From the NCBI GenBank assembly GCA_029747585.1, contig JAPEVF010000171.1, forward strand, positions 17,211-81,210: 64,000 nucleotides of DNA, written 5' to 3'. This DNA is from Pleurotus djamor (lineage: Eukaryota; Basidiomycota; Agaricomycetes; Agaricales; Pleurotaceae). Position 1 is the stretch's first letter, and every line of letters begins with the position of its first letter. The position numbers and the translations under genes were made by a program. The notes under the pieces were generated by a model that ran no database searches, was not told the DNA's origin, and saw nothing but the letters and a program-made list of their open reading frames with translations. This document shows positions 10,931-22,809 of this stretch, one piece after another.

Positions 10931-13306
10931 ATGACAGCTCGTACGTTTCATTGTGGCGTCCCCCCTGCAACCGATCCTCAGGTTTGCTTCTACAGCCGTC
11001 CAGCGACACTCTGCGAGGCATGCTGGCAAGGCTCACCCATGTCCAATTCGCACAAGGACCCATTCTGGTTTACCACGGCTCTTTCTTCGAATCTGCCTGA
11101 GCGAACATCCTGGGGCCAGCAAGGCCTAAACCTACACAAGGATCACGCATCAGAAAGATGTTGTTCCTCATTCAACTACGACATCTCTTCCCTCCGCGAG
11201 ACGGCCTCGTCCGGCTGCGAGTGGTGTCAACTCATGATGAGATTTTATGAAAGATTCAGCGACCGACGATATTTTCATTTGGCTACTCGACTGCAACTCA
11301 AACTTGTCTTCCTGAAGGTGCGCAACCAAGAGTCTTATCTGCCCACCCATGATGGGCCCAGGTTGGACACCATGCAATCAACGCTACCTCTACCCCATGG
11401 ACTCGAGGAGGGCGAGTTGATGGAAATCACAACTTGGATCGAGGGAGATGGAATTACTTCAAAACGCGAACAATTTCATCTTCTCTTCCCTTACACTGAT
11501 TATGGTGCGTTTCTCTCTTCAAGTCCAGTGATTGACCTGCACTCACTGAGCAAGACAGACGACCCACTCTCTAACTTAATCAGGGCCAGGAGTCCTATGC
11601 TAGACGTCCAATCAGAACATGCACACAAACTCGCTTTGCGGTGTATTGAAGAATGCAACAACAACCACAGTGACTTTGGTTGTGGAGCACGGACGGTCCC
11701 CAAACCGCTTCCGACTCGCGTCATCGATTGCTCCGACCCCGAGCACCCTAGACTTCTCAGCACGAATGGGAGTAACGGGACGTACGTCACGCTGAGCTAC
11801 GTCTGGGGCGGGGATCAACCACACAAGACCACGAAAAATAACATTTCTTCATATTATACCGGCATTCAGGCTACACATCTACCGCAGACCATCAAAGACG
11901 CGATCATAACGACTCAATCGCTGGGGCTCATCTACCTCTGGGTCGACAGTTTGTGCATCATCCAAGATTCCACGGAGGATAAAACCCGAGAACTTGGCCA
12001 GATGGCCAGGATTTACGCCAATGCTTACTTGACTATCATTGCAGCAGACGCTTCTTCTGTCTCCCAGGGGTTTCTACAACGTAGGCCGGCACAGCCGATG
12101 GCACGATTCCATGTGAGATGCCCCAATGACCAGCTGGGAAATATGTATCTCTGGTGGGACTCGAGCAATACCAACGCAGTCCCAGACCCTATCGACACAC
12201 GAGCATGGTGCTATCAAGAATGGATATTGTCCCCGCGGGCGTTGGTCTTTTCGTCTAAAGCAATGGAGTACTACTGTAACAATGGGACAGTGCGCACTGG
12301 GAACGCCATAGTACCTGAACGCAAGGAGCGCCTCCCGGGCACGATCCTCCCCTCCGTCACGCCGGAGCCGCAGCTGCTCACACCCAAGATTGAATTTGCC
12401 TTCCGCGATACCTGGTTCCGCGTCGTCGCGGAGTACACGCGGCGACAAATGACTGAGCCAAGCGATAGGCTTGTCGCGTTAGCTGGGGTAGCCGAGATGT
12501 TTGGGCTCATCTTCGCAACTGATTATCTCGCGGGGCTGTGGCGCAAGACGCTGCTAGAAGACCTGAGTTGGGAAGTGCCTGTAGCACATAGTACGCCGCA
12601 GCGAAGGCCAAGTGTAAATCGGAAGCCGTCGTGGTCGTGGGTTGCGGTGGACGGGGAAGTAGAGCTGCAGCGCTTGGGCTCGGCTACACCCATAGCGAAG
12701 GTTTTGAGATGCGACGTGACACTGAAGGCGCAGGAGCATGCTTATGGCGCGGTAACCGATGGTACACTTGTTCTTCAGGCCCCACTGCTGAAGGCAAGGC
12801 CTCGGGGTAGCTCAAGCCCCGACAAAGTTGAACTGGAAATTTTGGACTCTTGTAACGGAAGAACCGACACACAAGGTTTACATCCCACAGACACAAACTA
12901 TGGTGTCGTTTGCAAGAATACTCTCTTCAATTCAGACAGCGAACACCCGCAGCGCAGCAGCCTCAGCATCGTGCAATGGCTCAAGGACAACACCGGGGTT
13001 CGATCGCGACTCAAACCATCCTCCGAGTCTACCTCACGTCTTGGTTCACCGGGTTTCCGCAAGGTCCTCGGGACGTTCGACACGATGGATCATACTGCCA
13101 CCAGCCACCAAAGCGGTAGTAGCGTAAATGTGTATCTCGCCCTGCTGCATAGTGACAAATACTCAGTGTATGGACTTATACTCTCTTCGGCGGGACGCGA
13201 GGGTCAGGCTCAGGGAACATCCTACCGCCGCGTAGGTGTTTTCAATGGCTTGATAGACGATGGGTTTATTGAGAGCTTAGATTCAGAGGAGCTCGTTGTG
13301 ATTTGA
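10931..13306 (+). CDS. HET-domain (heterokaryon incompatibility) protein
   Basis: A single-exon gene of 791 codons. After a Cys-rich N-terminal region (residues 1-110, with several CxxC-like pairs such as CEACW and CEWCQL) comes the HET core: VTLSYVWGGDQPHKTT, LPQTIKDAIITTQSLGLIYL, WVDSLCIIQDSTEDK, MARIYANAYLTIIAAD, and later TRAWCYQEWILSPRALVF. The C-terminal half has the usual KPSWSWVAVDGEV element. HET proteins trigger vegetative incompatibility or defence-like cell death in fungi; this one is assigned to the family only. An upstream in-frame ATG was not needed, and the ATG at 10931 (ATGACAGCTCG) gives a complete N-terminus. Intronless structure is common for this family. Confidence 0.9.
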   Translation: MTARTFHCGVPPATDPQVCFYSRPATLCEACWQGSPMSNSHKDPFWFTTALSSNLPERTSWGQQGLNLHKDHASERCCSSFNYDISSLRETASSGCEWCQLMMRFYERFSDRRYFHLATRLQLKLVFLKVRNQESYLPTHDGPRLDTMQSTLPLPHGLEEGELMEITTWIEGDGITSKREQFHLLFPYTDYGAFLSSSPVIDLHSLSKTDDPLSNLIRARSPMLDVQSEHAHKLALRCIEECNNNHSDFGCGARTVPKPLPTRVIDCSDPEHPRLLSTNGSNGTYVTLSYVWGGDQPHKTTKNNISSYYTGIQATHLPQTIKDAIITTQSLGLIYLWVDSLCIIQDSTEDKTRELGQMARIYANAYLTIIAADASSVSQGFLQRRPAQPMARFHVRCPNDQLGNMYLWWDSSNTNAVPDPIDTRAWCYQEWILSPRALVFSSKAMEYYCNNGTVRTGNAIVPERKERLPGTILPSVTPEPQLLTPKIEFAFRDTWFRVVAEYTRRQMTEPSDRLVALAGVAEMFGLIFATDYLAGLWRKTLLEDLSWEVPVAHSTPQRRPSVNRKPSWSWVAVDGEVELQRLGSATPIAKVLRCDVTLKAQEHAYGAVTDGTLVLQAPLLKARPRGSSSPDKVELEILDSCNGRTDTQGLHPTDTNYGVVCKNTLFNSDSEHPQRSSLSIVQWLKDNTGVRSRLKPSSESTSRLGSPGFRKVLGTFDTMDHTATSHQSGSSVNVYLALLHSDKYSVYGLILSSAGREGQAQGTSYRRVGVFNGLIDDGFIESLDSEELVVI

Positions 13307-13782
13307 GGTGCACAAGCATTGAATATTGACGCGTAACGCATGACGGTTCACTCGAAAGTGTACAATTTACTTTTTGTGATGAATGAAATCCATGATGCAT
13401 GATGAAGCTTCTGAAGATTGGTGTTACGGCTGCGTTCCAACCTTATGAAGAACCAGGGTCGATGATCCTTTGCCGAACTTGACGTGCGCCTCTTTCGAAC
13501 CTTCAACCAACCTTCAAACCACCATGACACCAACGACGCACACGCAATTCTTCAACTCTAAGCAGCGCAAAGTTGGCTAGTCGGAGAGGTTGATTTTCTT
13601 TCCAACGGCCTTGGCAACCCTTGGTCGTCTTGGTTCCGTTGGAATAGCGAACCTGATCATGGAGTCATTAGCCATGTTTTCGACACTGGAGTTGCGCCCA
13701 AGCTTGGGCGCTGGCAAGGCGCTGGACATCGTCAAGACCACGGAGGAGTCACGAAATCCTTTCCTTCTTCCCACTAAGACTC
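13307..13782. other. Intergenic; possible 50-codon minus ORF
   Basis: A minus-strand ORF from 13729 to 13577 encodes a short basic peptide ending RVAKAVGKKINLSD. A related nucleotide patch recurs near 10190-10300. Neither shows enough to be called a gene. Confidence 0.3.
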
Positions 13783-16017
13783 ATGGGTACAAGCGACGTT
13801 TTGACATGGGCAGTGTTCACCACATTGGCTGTATTCCTAGCTGGACGGGTGCTGGCTTACAATGCTGCGAAGAAGGTGAGTTGCTACCTATGCATTCCCC
13901 ATCACCATCATGTTGATCTTCCTTTGCTTGCTAGCGAGTCAGTGATCTCCCAGGCCAGCGACCATTGTTCGCGACTACATCACCTTTGGGAGCCTTGCTT
14001 CCGACATCTCGGTTTCACCCAGGCTTGAGCTGGCAATGGCTGTGGAGGCACCAAGGTGCGCACATCTTTGTCATAGTCAAATATGATCGGCTGACCAGAG
14101 GCTTCCCCCGCCTATCTATCCTCCATCCAGTATACGAACGATACGGTAGTGAGACCATCTCGCAGTTGGCTCTGCTGGGTGGGGGTCCCACAATATACAC
14201 GTCCTCCATGGAAGCTGCTAAACAGATCGTCTCGACCAAGGGTCAATTCACAAAATCTGATGCATCCATCGCCCTTGTCAAGTGAGTATCGATTCAAATA
14301 CTGACACCTCTAGTGGTCTGAACTCGATGTAGGGTTTGGGGAAAGAACGTCTTCACAGAGAATGGCAATGAGTGGAAGCGGCAGCGCCGTATCTTGGCAC
14401 CCGCGTTTACGAACAAGACGTACGCTGTTCCCCTCAATTTCACTGTTTCAAACATTGACCTTCCTTTTAGCTACGCGCTAGTTTGTCAGGAAACGTCGTC
14501 CACCTACCAGGAGATGTCGTCAGCGGAAGGGTGGGATGATGCGAAGGTCGTTGACATCCCTTCAGCAAGTGTCATCACATCCAAGGTATGTCACCATGAC
14601 ACTCCCTCGCTGCCTTGCTCTCACATTCTGATTAGCTCGCTATGATACTCATCTCTCGGTGTGGATTCGGCAGCCCCCTCGAGTGGAACTTCGATAAAGC
14701 CTCACAGGGTGAAATGAACTTTGCTCAAGCACTCGGGATCGCGTCTTCTTCGTTAATCGCTCGGTTGATCATACCAACATGGATGTATCGGCTTCCCATT
14801 GCACGGTACGTGTGGATGCTTGCCCTCAGTTCATATATCTACCCAAATTGTTTCTTTATAGGCTTCGAGAAATGGACACCGCGTACCAAATCGCTGGAAA
14901 GTTTATGAGAGACTTGATCGTGTCTCGAAAACGGGATGTGCATATCGGGCTGGATACTGAGCGCAACGACATCCTTAGCCTGTTGATCAATGCTAGTGAG
15001 GCTGAGGGAAAGCTGGGTATGGATCATGAAGAGCTGGTACGTCCTATCGTATGCACCTCCAATCTGTCGACGTTGATGAATCAATGAATGTTAGATGGGT
15101 AATACGTTCTTGTTACTCTTCGCAGGTCAAGGTACAGTCTGTCGGTGCTTCTTTTTACCTCCATTACCCATTGACCATGAATCGCCCGCAGATACTACTG
15201 CACGTACGCTTGACGCAACGTTGGGATTCTTGGCCCTCTACGAAGAAATTCAACAGGAAGTTTACGAGCAGATCATCGATACGATCCGCGATGGCTTGGT
15301 GCCCGTCAGTCCGTTTAATTTACCTCACGAAATATGCTTGACCGAACAGACTTTAGACTTTAGAAGACACTCAGAAGCTCTTCAAGATCGAAGCTTGCTT
15401 CCTAGAAGCCGCGCGCCTTTTCCGTCCGTCCTGTCTTCCTCTCAGATCTGGCCTTCATTCTCATCCGTCCTCTATTTCTACTTTCCACAGCTGCTGTCCC
15501 CATGTTCTCTAGACAAACATCGGAGGACCTCGTTCTACCTATATATGACTCAGACGGCCTGAAGGACCAACTCGCCGTCCCCGCTGACACCGAGGTCGTT
15601 GTTGATGTAGTTGGCATGAGTAAGTCCCTTATCGAAGCCTTCCTTCGCCCTCCTCTCACCATTACTAGTGTACAACCCTCGACATTTCCCAGAACCTGAA
15701 GAATTCCGCCCTTCGCGGTGGTACGGTGCCCATGAAAATGACCTAGCGATGTTTTCTGTCGGTCCTCGAGCATGTCAGTTCGCCCTTCGCGTCCGTTTTC
15801 CCCGTTTCGCTTATATAGCCCCCGTGTAGGTATCGGGAAACGGTTTGCCATGACAGAGGCAATCACATTCTTAGCGTTGCTCTTGCGGGATTGGAAGATA
15901 GAGGCTCCCCTCGCACCGGGTGAAACGAAGGATCAGTGGAGGGGTCGGGTTATGAAGTCTCATATGGAGTTGACTATGGGCGTCGGGAAGGTCCCCATTC
16001 GGATGGTGAGACGATAG
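13783..16017 (+). CDS. Cytochrome P450 monooxygenase, complete
   Basis: Thirteen exons splice in frame to 516 aa: 13783-13875, 13935-14055, 14131-14281, 14333-14419, 14471-14585, 14636-14805, 14862-15036, 15095-15131, 15192-15304, 15357-15423, 15491-15619, 15669-15773 and 15830-16017. An N-terminal membrane anchor (VLTWAVFTTLAVFLAGRVLA) places it on the ER. Motifs in order: C-helix WKRQRRILAPAF, I-helix oxygen-activation FAGQDTTARTLDATL, K-helix EAARLFPA (ExxR), FRPSRWYG, and heme loop FSVGPRACIGKRF with the Cys thiolate ligand. All catalytic landmarks are intact, at the family's usual length. The substrate is unknown. A truncated relative lies at 9056-9740, with the HET gene between them, suggesting a local duplication. 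The gene converges on K2. Confidence 0.9.
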
Positions 16018-16312
16018 GTTTGTAAAGTATGTAGCGGTGAACTACGAGTGCAAGTGTTCCCCAATTATACAGGCTACTGAGGCGTCTGGCTTTTCTTGCA
16101 GTCCAGTGGACCACAGCAAACGTAAAGTCATAGTAAAAATCCTGTCACCATTGCAAACTACACCATTGAGTCAGTACAAAGTGTTTACTTATTGATAGAT
16201 CATTTGGACGGTTTTCAGTGAATCAGCTATAAATTGCAAATCGTACTCTAACATTCGCACAACGACACAGCTACCTTGTGGAACTGATTGAACTGAACTT
16301 GAAGCTGAAAGG

Positions 16313-17723
16313 CTAGCAGATCCGCTGAGGTCCGGCCAAGAAGGAAAATGTTGCCTGCCTCTTGACACGTTTCTCAACGGTGTCATCCCACTGTAGAGAA
16401 AAACATAGGTCGTGAAGAAATAAGGTCACTTTCGGAACATAATATCTCACCGAGGTCACTTCTTGGGCGCGTCCCCAGTCAATGAGAGTAGGATGATTGG
16501 CCTTATCATCCCAGAGGATATTTGACGGTTGTATATCTGTGTGTAATACCTGAGAGTGAACCCTGACAGAAGGATTCGCCACTGTCAGATTCAAGAGCTA
16601 CGATCAAACATATAGAGAAACGTACACATAGACTTTGGCTTCCTTCACAATCAGTGGCAACAAAGTCTTCTCAAACTCTTCCCGGCAGGCATCTTTATCT
16701 TTATGAAACTTCTGTTCATGACCTTTCCAATACGCCGTCTGCTTGAGGTCGGTCTTGCCCGAAACACCACGGACACGATGAATTGTCTATTTTTGTACTT
16801 GCCTTTGGCAAGGAGTTGGCCGATCTTCTCCAGCCACATGGTTTCAGTTGCGAACATCTCTGTACCCGCTACATCCGCGCGAGGAGCTACATTAATGCCA
16901 CGACCCGCTATTAGCGCAGGTCACGTACTTTTCCCAGTCTTTGCGTAGGCAGTGACATTGATGAGTTCACCTTTGACGTGGGCAGGCCAGCCATCGGTGA
17001 CCTGATACGTAATCGCTGAGTTTCCTTGCGAGCCTACTTTCTTGAGGAGCTTCGTCACAAGACCAAGAGTGAGACTGGCTTCATCTACAGTAAGGTCGAG
17101 CACGTAAAAATGCGCTCAGTGAAATATACGGGAGATTTTGCCTTACCGCAGGCGGGATTGAAAGCAGGCGAATCAGGCTCTCCAGTGAGAATATTGCGAC
17201 GTCTGATGGCACAAGAAGCCCCATTCTTGGCGGGTTTGTTGGACTTGGATTGCTGCTTTCCCAGAGCCTGTCCGGCGGGTTTGTTAGACTTGGATTGTTG
17301 CTTCACCGGGGCTTGCTTCGCGGGTTTGTTGGACTTGGATTGCTGCTTCCCGGGAGCTTGCTTGGCAGGTTTGTTGGGCTTAGGTTGCTGCTTCCTCGGG
17401 CCCGGCCTAGCTTTCGGCGAGGGAGGTTGCATGTTCATTTTGGGCCTCGAAGGAGGCGGAGGCGGTTGCTTCTTCTTTGGAACATCGTTTCCATCGACGT
17501 CCTTCAGAATGAAAGTTTATGAGTCAATATGTACAAGGCAAAATAAGTATTAACAACTGACCAGCACGGACGCCTCAGCAGTGAACGAACGTTGATGCTT
17601 CCAGTGATCACGAACCTTGAGGTTTGACTTTGAACCTTCGTCGGAAACCTGAGTAGGGGAGGACGAGGTAGCGAGAACAATTCCGAGTACCAAGAAAACG
17701 GAGAGAAGCCCTCGGAAGTTCAT
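16313..17723 (-). CDS. Secreted mini-kinase-like protein, copy K2 (frame lesion in exon 4)
   Basis: Exons on the minus strand: 17723-17562, 17501-17147, 17084-16929, 16868-16626, 16562-16451 and 16390-16313. Signal peptide MNFRGLLSVFLVLGIVLATS. Exon 2 is a Lys/Pro/Gln linker with four near-identical KQQ-K-x-NKPA units, then ASCAIRRRNILTGEP; the KR dipeptide found in the other copies is absent. The domain contains NVTAYAKTGK, ATETMWLEKIGQ, VLHTDIQPSNILWD and LIDWGRAQEV. Exon 4 is 243 nt where the family needs a length of 1 modulo 3. Comparison with K3 puts one missing base near 16768-16777, just after RQFIV. As written, the protein would lose frame there, so this is either a pseudogene or an assembly error. 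Exon 3 carries a two-codon insertion. Its promoter differs from K1 and resembles that of K3. Confidence 0.75.
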
Positions 17724-17782
17724 GTCGAGCCGACGAGTAGGTTGTCAATGGTATCCGTTCAGACTCTACTGCGACCGGATTA

Positions 17783-17797
17783 TATACCAGGTCATGT
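17783..17797 (-). promoter_or_regulatory. K2 core promoter, shared with K3
   Basis: ACATGACCTGGTATA on the minus strand (17797-17783) ends 60 nt before the ATG. The identical 15-mer stands 67 nt before the K3 ATG. In K2 it continues into TATATAA. The CAGGTTGATCC leader of the other copies is missing. Confidence 0.55.
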
Positions 17798-18866
17798 CGT
17801 TGCGACTGTCAAGCATCAGAGCCCTTGAAATCGCCCCAATCAAAAGGAACTTGAGCATACGAACCCAGCATACAAGTCAATAATACTAGGTGAACTTGGA
17901 ATGGAACCTACTTCTATCTATAACTGAGCTTCATCGTGATACGTCGGAACCAACGAGTTCAAAGAATTAGCAAGTGTGCCGCTTGCCACTGCCGCAATAC
18001 CACTGTGAATTAGAGCAAAACTCTGGGGCTAGAAGCAGTTTGCCGTTTGTTTGCCGTTTACGCCCGGTGCATGGAAGTTGTGGCTAGCTGGTTATTATCT
18101 TGTTATTATCCCCGTCGCACTTGATGTTTAGCAAGCACGATCGTTAACGTTAGGTCAGCTTGAATCAGCAGCGTGACTCAACGGCTCGTTCGATCATTCA
18201 AAGGGTCCTCGGCGCTTAGCGCTACCTTCCAATTCCGACCAAGTCACCAAACAAGTCGTTTCCTACAACTGATCCTCTGTTGTCATTGAGTTGATTGAGA
18301 CGAGAAAAGTAAACCAACTGTCTTCAACGGAAATGTTCAACCCTCTACTACTCTGCTCTCAATTACTTATGTCAGTACCTTGTTTTTCACCATGGCATCG
18401 TCATGCTGAGAATCCTATCTATATAATAATGACCAAGTCCTTGGGGTATATCCGATGGATGCCCAGTATCTGAGCGAGCTCGGAAATCGGAAACCCATCC
18501 CATGCGCCAACGGACCGCTTTCTCGGTGTTGCGAGGGGCATCGCTTATTGAGACATCGCTCTCGAGTACACACCCACTGTGGCACTGGCATGCCACGAAA
18601 ATGGCAGATGAACGAAGCGGGGAACGAGAGTTTGGGTTGAGAAGGACCGGAGAAACTTGCACATACGGCCAAATACGGATTTTCTGACTCTTGGCCCGCC
18701 GGCCCGCTTCATTTCGACCATTCTCCACAACGCTGTTCACGCGACTGAGCATCAAATGAATGGCTGCAAAAACTTCGGCGTCGCTACGAATTCGAACTCA
18801 CTCTCGACTATATAATACAGCGGCCCCAAGCCTCATTCTTACTCGAATTCCCATATTCCTGCCATT
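17798..18866. other. Intergenic
   Basis: Divergent promoter region between K2 and the GH43 gene. TATATAATA near 18810 fits as the TATA box of the GH43 gene. No other gene is supported. Confidence 0.4.
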
Positions 18867-20544
18867 ATGAAGTTCACATTCTTCAACGTCCTCATCCCGC
18901 TGGTTTTGGCAACGCTCGCGTATGCCGTTCCCGGACCAGGTATCGTCTCTGGGAATACGTTCTCACATGATCCCACGATGTGTAAAGATAGCAGTGGGAA
19001 GTGGTTCGTCTTTTGTGGGTACACATTTTGTGAATAAGTAGAGTCCAATTGATGCGAGGAAACGAATTTCTAGCGACGGCTCCCGGAATAGAAATCCGCA
19101 CATCAACAGATCGAACAGCCTGGACTTTGGTAGGAAAGGTTTGGCCTAATGGAGCGTCTTGGACCGACCCTTTCACACTTACTTCCAATGGGTACGTCTA
19201 GGGTTGCCTATCGACATCCTCGAACTGATAAGCATTCTCAATCTCTCAGAAATCTCTGGGCACCTGGTAAGCTTGACGCACCTAATTTCGAAATAACATC
19301 CCCACTTACAACTTTCCCCAGATTGCACGGTCATCGGAAATACATTCTATGTTCGTTGTTTTCCCCCGCTATCCAGTCTCTCATTTCCTGACCATTGGGT
19401 CCTCTTGGGTCCTTCAATAGCTGTACTATGCCGCATCCAGCTTCGGCTCGCAGAACTCTGCTATATTCTTGGCGAAATCGACCTCCGGAATGCCTGGTAA
19501 GCTACTCTAGCCTTCCCGTTGGGGTGCCCCTTTCAACCTGTTTTCAAATAGGGACGTGGTCGAACGAGGGTCTCGTCACTCAGACTTCATCCTCAAACAA
19601 CTACAATGTGGGTCGTCGTCTATTCCCCTGCATTATTATCATGGCTGACATCCACTTAGGCCATCGACCCAAAGTGCGTTTTCAGTGCTGTTTCGTCAAT
19701 CATCGTCACCCCTGACTCCCTTTTGTTCTGTTTCCGTTCCCAATTTCTTGTAGCCTCATCATCGATGGAAGTAACTGGTACCTCGCCCTCGGCTCCTTCT
19801 GGACCGGCATCAAGCTCCTCCGTCTCAGCTCCTCCACCGGTAAACCCTCCAGCAGCTCCGTAACGTCCCTTGCTCAGCGGACTACGGCAAGCGGCGCTGT
19901 CGAGGCTGCCTCCGTCTTCAAGAGCGGCAACTTTTGGTATTTGTTTACGTCGTGGGACAAATGTTGCTCTGGCACGAGCAGCACGTATAATATCCGTGTT
20001 GGGAGGTCTTCGAGGTGCGTTGTCATACTCACCCATCGTTGAGGATTGCTTGTGTTGACGGTGGCTTCTCCAGCGTTACTGGACCTTATGTTGATAAATC
20101 TAATGTTGCGCTGACTTCGGGTGGCGGTACCCTAGTTCTGTCCACTCACGACTCGGTGAGCAGTAATCCAATAATTTATCAGAGGTTATAGCGTAATGAA
20201 TCTAACGGCGCCCTCTATTATTTGTAGATCGTCGGACCCGGTGGACAGGACATCATGTTGGATGGCGATGGCCCCATCCTCGTGTACCGTGAGTGTCGCA
20301 ACACGCCTCTTATCCGAAGGATATCTCTAACCACACGCCCTCCCAGATTATTACACTTCTTCCGGAAGCTTCGTGAGTCCTTCTCGTCATCGTTCATTGT
20401 ATGACCTGCTCACGAGTGCTCTTCGTGTGACAGCTTGGAATCAACCGACTGGATTTCTCCAGTGGATGGCCCGTGAGCAAACACTTGATACCTACCTACC
20501 CTTGAGGAACCAACTGATCATGAAATGCATAGGTTGTCGTATAG
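18867..20544 (+). CDS. Secreted GH43 endo-arabinanase-like glycoside hydrolase
   Basis: Multi-exon gene starting MKFTFFNVLIPLVLATLAYA (signal peptide) and ending GWPVVV and a stop at 20542-20544. After splicing of about ten short introns, the five-bladed propeller landmarks appear in order: FSHDPTMCKDSSGKWFVF (catalytic Asp in HDP), ASWTDPF and NLWAPDCTVIGNTFY, AIDPNLIIDGSNWYLALGSF (second Asp), AVEAASVFKSGNFWYLFTSW (general-acid Glu), and IVGPGGQDIMLDGDG. These are the GH43 endo-1,5-alpha-L-arabinanase hallmarks. The enzyme would act outside the cell on pectin-associated arabinan. Intron boundaries include GTGGGT/TTCTAG after KWFVF and GTGAGC/GCATAG before the last three codons. Some internal boundaries are approximate. 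Confidence 0.85.
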
Positions 20545-20913
20545 TTGCTGATGGTGGTTATCCTACCTACTCGTGTATGGAGCAATACGTCAACCCTGAA
20601 TCGCTAATCAACGCATCCGCTTGTTGCTGCCTACGAGGCTGATTGAGAGAAATTGAGAACTATGCTTACGGGGCTTGGTGCATGATGTGCATCGTGCAGT
20701 CCAGACGCGACCAGATACTATACGGTCATAGAAAGAAAACGACAGCAGAGATCCGACAGTGTGAAGTAGTTCAAAGCAAGAGAAACTTGTTGGATATCAT
20801 ATCATGTACATTAGTTAGTTAAGAAACGCGAACACATAGGCGAGCGGCGGATCGAAGACAAAGGGAACAAAGATGGGACGAAGTCCGCCTTACGAAAAAA
20901 TCAAGCAATCGAG
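20545..20913. other. Convergent 3' region
   Basis: Tail-to-tail space between the GH43 gene and the copper transporter. Nothing else is visible. Confidence 0.4.
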
Positions 20914-21801
20914 TTAGTGGCACCCCATATCAGTCCTACCACCAGAAAATCTCCCAAACAACACCTCTCCAACACCAGCACCAACAATGACTGATAGGAT
21001 GAAGCCAACTTGGTATGTCCTGAGATAACACATCGGCGTCAACGAAGAGAGCGAAAGCAGTTAAACATCACTGACATAACAGCCAACATCAGAGCAAACC
21101 CAAGCGTAGCATGCACAGCGTGAATAAGGCCTCTTATGAGATCCCTCGATAATGCGAAGGGTGGGATTCGCCTCCGATCGATGAGACCAACGTCAACGGG
21201 GTCATCGGGGGACTGAACGTGAACATGAGAGCCAGCCAAAAGCTGACTTTCAACATCTCCATCACGGTCTTGTACCCGACTCTGTCCAAGGCTATGGCTC
21301 CTTGCGTGTTTGCTCAACGCAATGCCTTGACCGCTGAGGAAAACGAGAAGAAAAGGGTATTAAGATGAGAGCGACGATCGCGGAAAGCAGAGGAAGAGAG
21401 GCGTACGTCGTGGCCCAGTGAGCTGCCATCACGACCTTCCCGGTGGCGACTAAACGTTCGAAGACGGCAAGGAGGAAAAGACCAAGACAAGCCCCGATCA
21501 TGGCACCAGCGCTCGTGGGAGCCCATCCCAAGAACCAGAGTGTATCTCCAGGTTGCGTATGAAGGTACATGACCATCATGTTCATTGCCTTTTCCAACAA
21601 CGGAAGAACCAACGTCAACTCGAGGTCCGAACTTGCGCAAGGCGTTGAAAAAGCACTTACACCCATGTCGGATTGACTACCCATGTCAGAATGCTCGTCC
21701 GCATCCATTTCCATGCCCATGCCCATATCATGTTGCGCAGAGGCAGTTGATATAGCCACGAAAAGGCAAGCTAGAACACACGAAGCACGAAGGGAAATCA
21801 T
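20914..21801 (-). CDS. Ctr-family copper transporter
   Basis: Four exons (21801-21661, 21588-21407, 21333-21076, 21019-20914) give 228 aa. A signal peptide-like start (MISLRASCVLACLFVAISTA) is followed by the Met-rich extracellular segment HDMGMGMEMDADEHSDMGSQ, which binds Cu(I). Transmembrane segment 1 is in LWFLGWAPTSAGAMIGACLG. A cytoplasmic loop with HVHVQSPDD follows. TM2 carries ALMLAVMTYQVGFILSVIV and TM3 carries GAGVGEVLFGRF, with the MxxxM-like and GxxxG-type elements of Ctr trimers. It ends GCH, a Cys/His tail often used for Cu hand-off. Ctr proteins import Cu(I) at the plasma membrane, or export it from the vacuole. The last 35 residues appear only after removing an intron with donor GTCAGT. 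Confidence 0.9.
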
Positions 21802-22809
21802 CGCGACTTGGAAAGTGCGGATGAAGAGGGAAAGGGAAAGTTGAGTTCGAACGAAGGAGACGAAGCGTTAGGCCCGTCAAAAGCTAGAAGAGGGGGTCCA
21901 ACCAAGATAAATGGGTGACAAGAGCGTCACAAGTCACAATTCAAGCAAATTATAATTTTATTTCCTGTGAGAACGAGGCCCGGTAACAGCAAGAGGAACG
22001 GTAGGAAAAATTTTATTTGACGTCAAGAAGGTCCCGAGTCATCCCCGAGCCATTCCCTGAGTAACCAGACACATTCAAACAAGGGTCAACTGACAAACGG
22101 TAGAGAGAAACCCGAGGACAGCCGAGGCCGGTGATGAGCAAGCCCACATGATAACAGCCTAATCACATCGCCAACGCCTGGAGGTGCTTTGTGAGGAGAG
22201 GTCGATGGATAGGGCATCGAGTACGCGGTAAGCAGCAACCGAAGACATTGACATAACGCTCGAAAATTTTCTGATGGAACATTCGCCAGGGGAAAAATCG
22301 GGGATAGCAGTAGGCAGGAGAGAACAGCATCGGACGTCGCAGAGCAGAGCTCGAAAGCGAAAGCAAGAAAAAAGATGGACAGAATTCCCTTCAGCGTCCT
22401 CGAAAAGCCGTTACTGAGCAGGAGGTCGAGAGTGAAAAGGAGGCGATAGGAGGTGACAGGAGAATTACAGAAGATGTATAAAGGAAGCCTCAAGGGTGGT
22501 CGGCGCAGCGGGCGATGAGGAAGGCAAGACGGTATCTGCAAACCGACGTAGGAAGTAAAATGTTGGGGGGAAAGGAAGGAAGAGAGATCGGAGACGGGTT
22601 GAGGTATTTGTGCGTTTTCGTGATTGTGGCGTGGGACCAAGATGAGACATTTGTCCGATTGGTCGAACGTCCTTGCCTGTGCTTCGAGGTGCTTCCCACT
22701 CGTCCACTACGTGTCCACCCCGCCGTGCAGGCTCAGCACATCCGCTTTGAAAAGTTATAGATACACAGATTTTATATCATACACTCGTGGTACGTCTACA
22801 AGGATAGAA
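21802..22809. other. Intergenic
   Basis: Promoter side of the copper transporter and 3' side of the farnesyltransferase gene. Open frames here (22086-22707, minus) are low-complexity Pro/Ser/Leu frames without homology signs. No gene is supported. Confidence 0.4.

Noticed and set aside
17250..17440. Tandem 48-60 bp repeat considered as a minisatellite or CRISPR-like array
   Set aside because: It is the coding repeat of the K2 linker (KQQ-K-x-NKPA units), on the minus strand and in frame; there are no spacers of unrelated sequence.
22086..22640. 184-codon minus ORF upstream of the copper transporter side
   Set aside because: Pro/Ser/Leu low-complexity frame with overlapping alternatives; better explained as intergenic pyrimidine-rich DNA.
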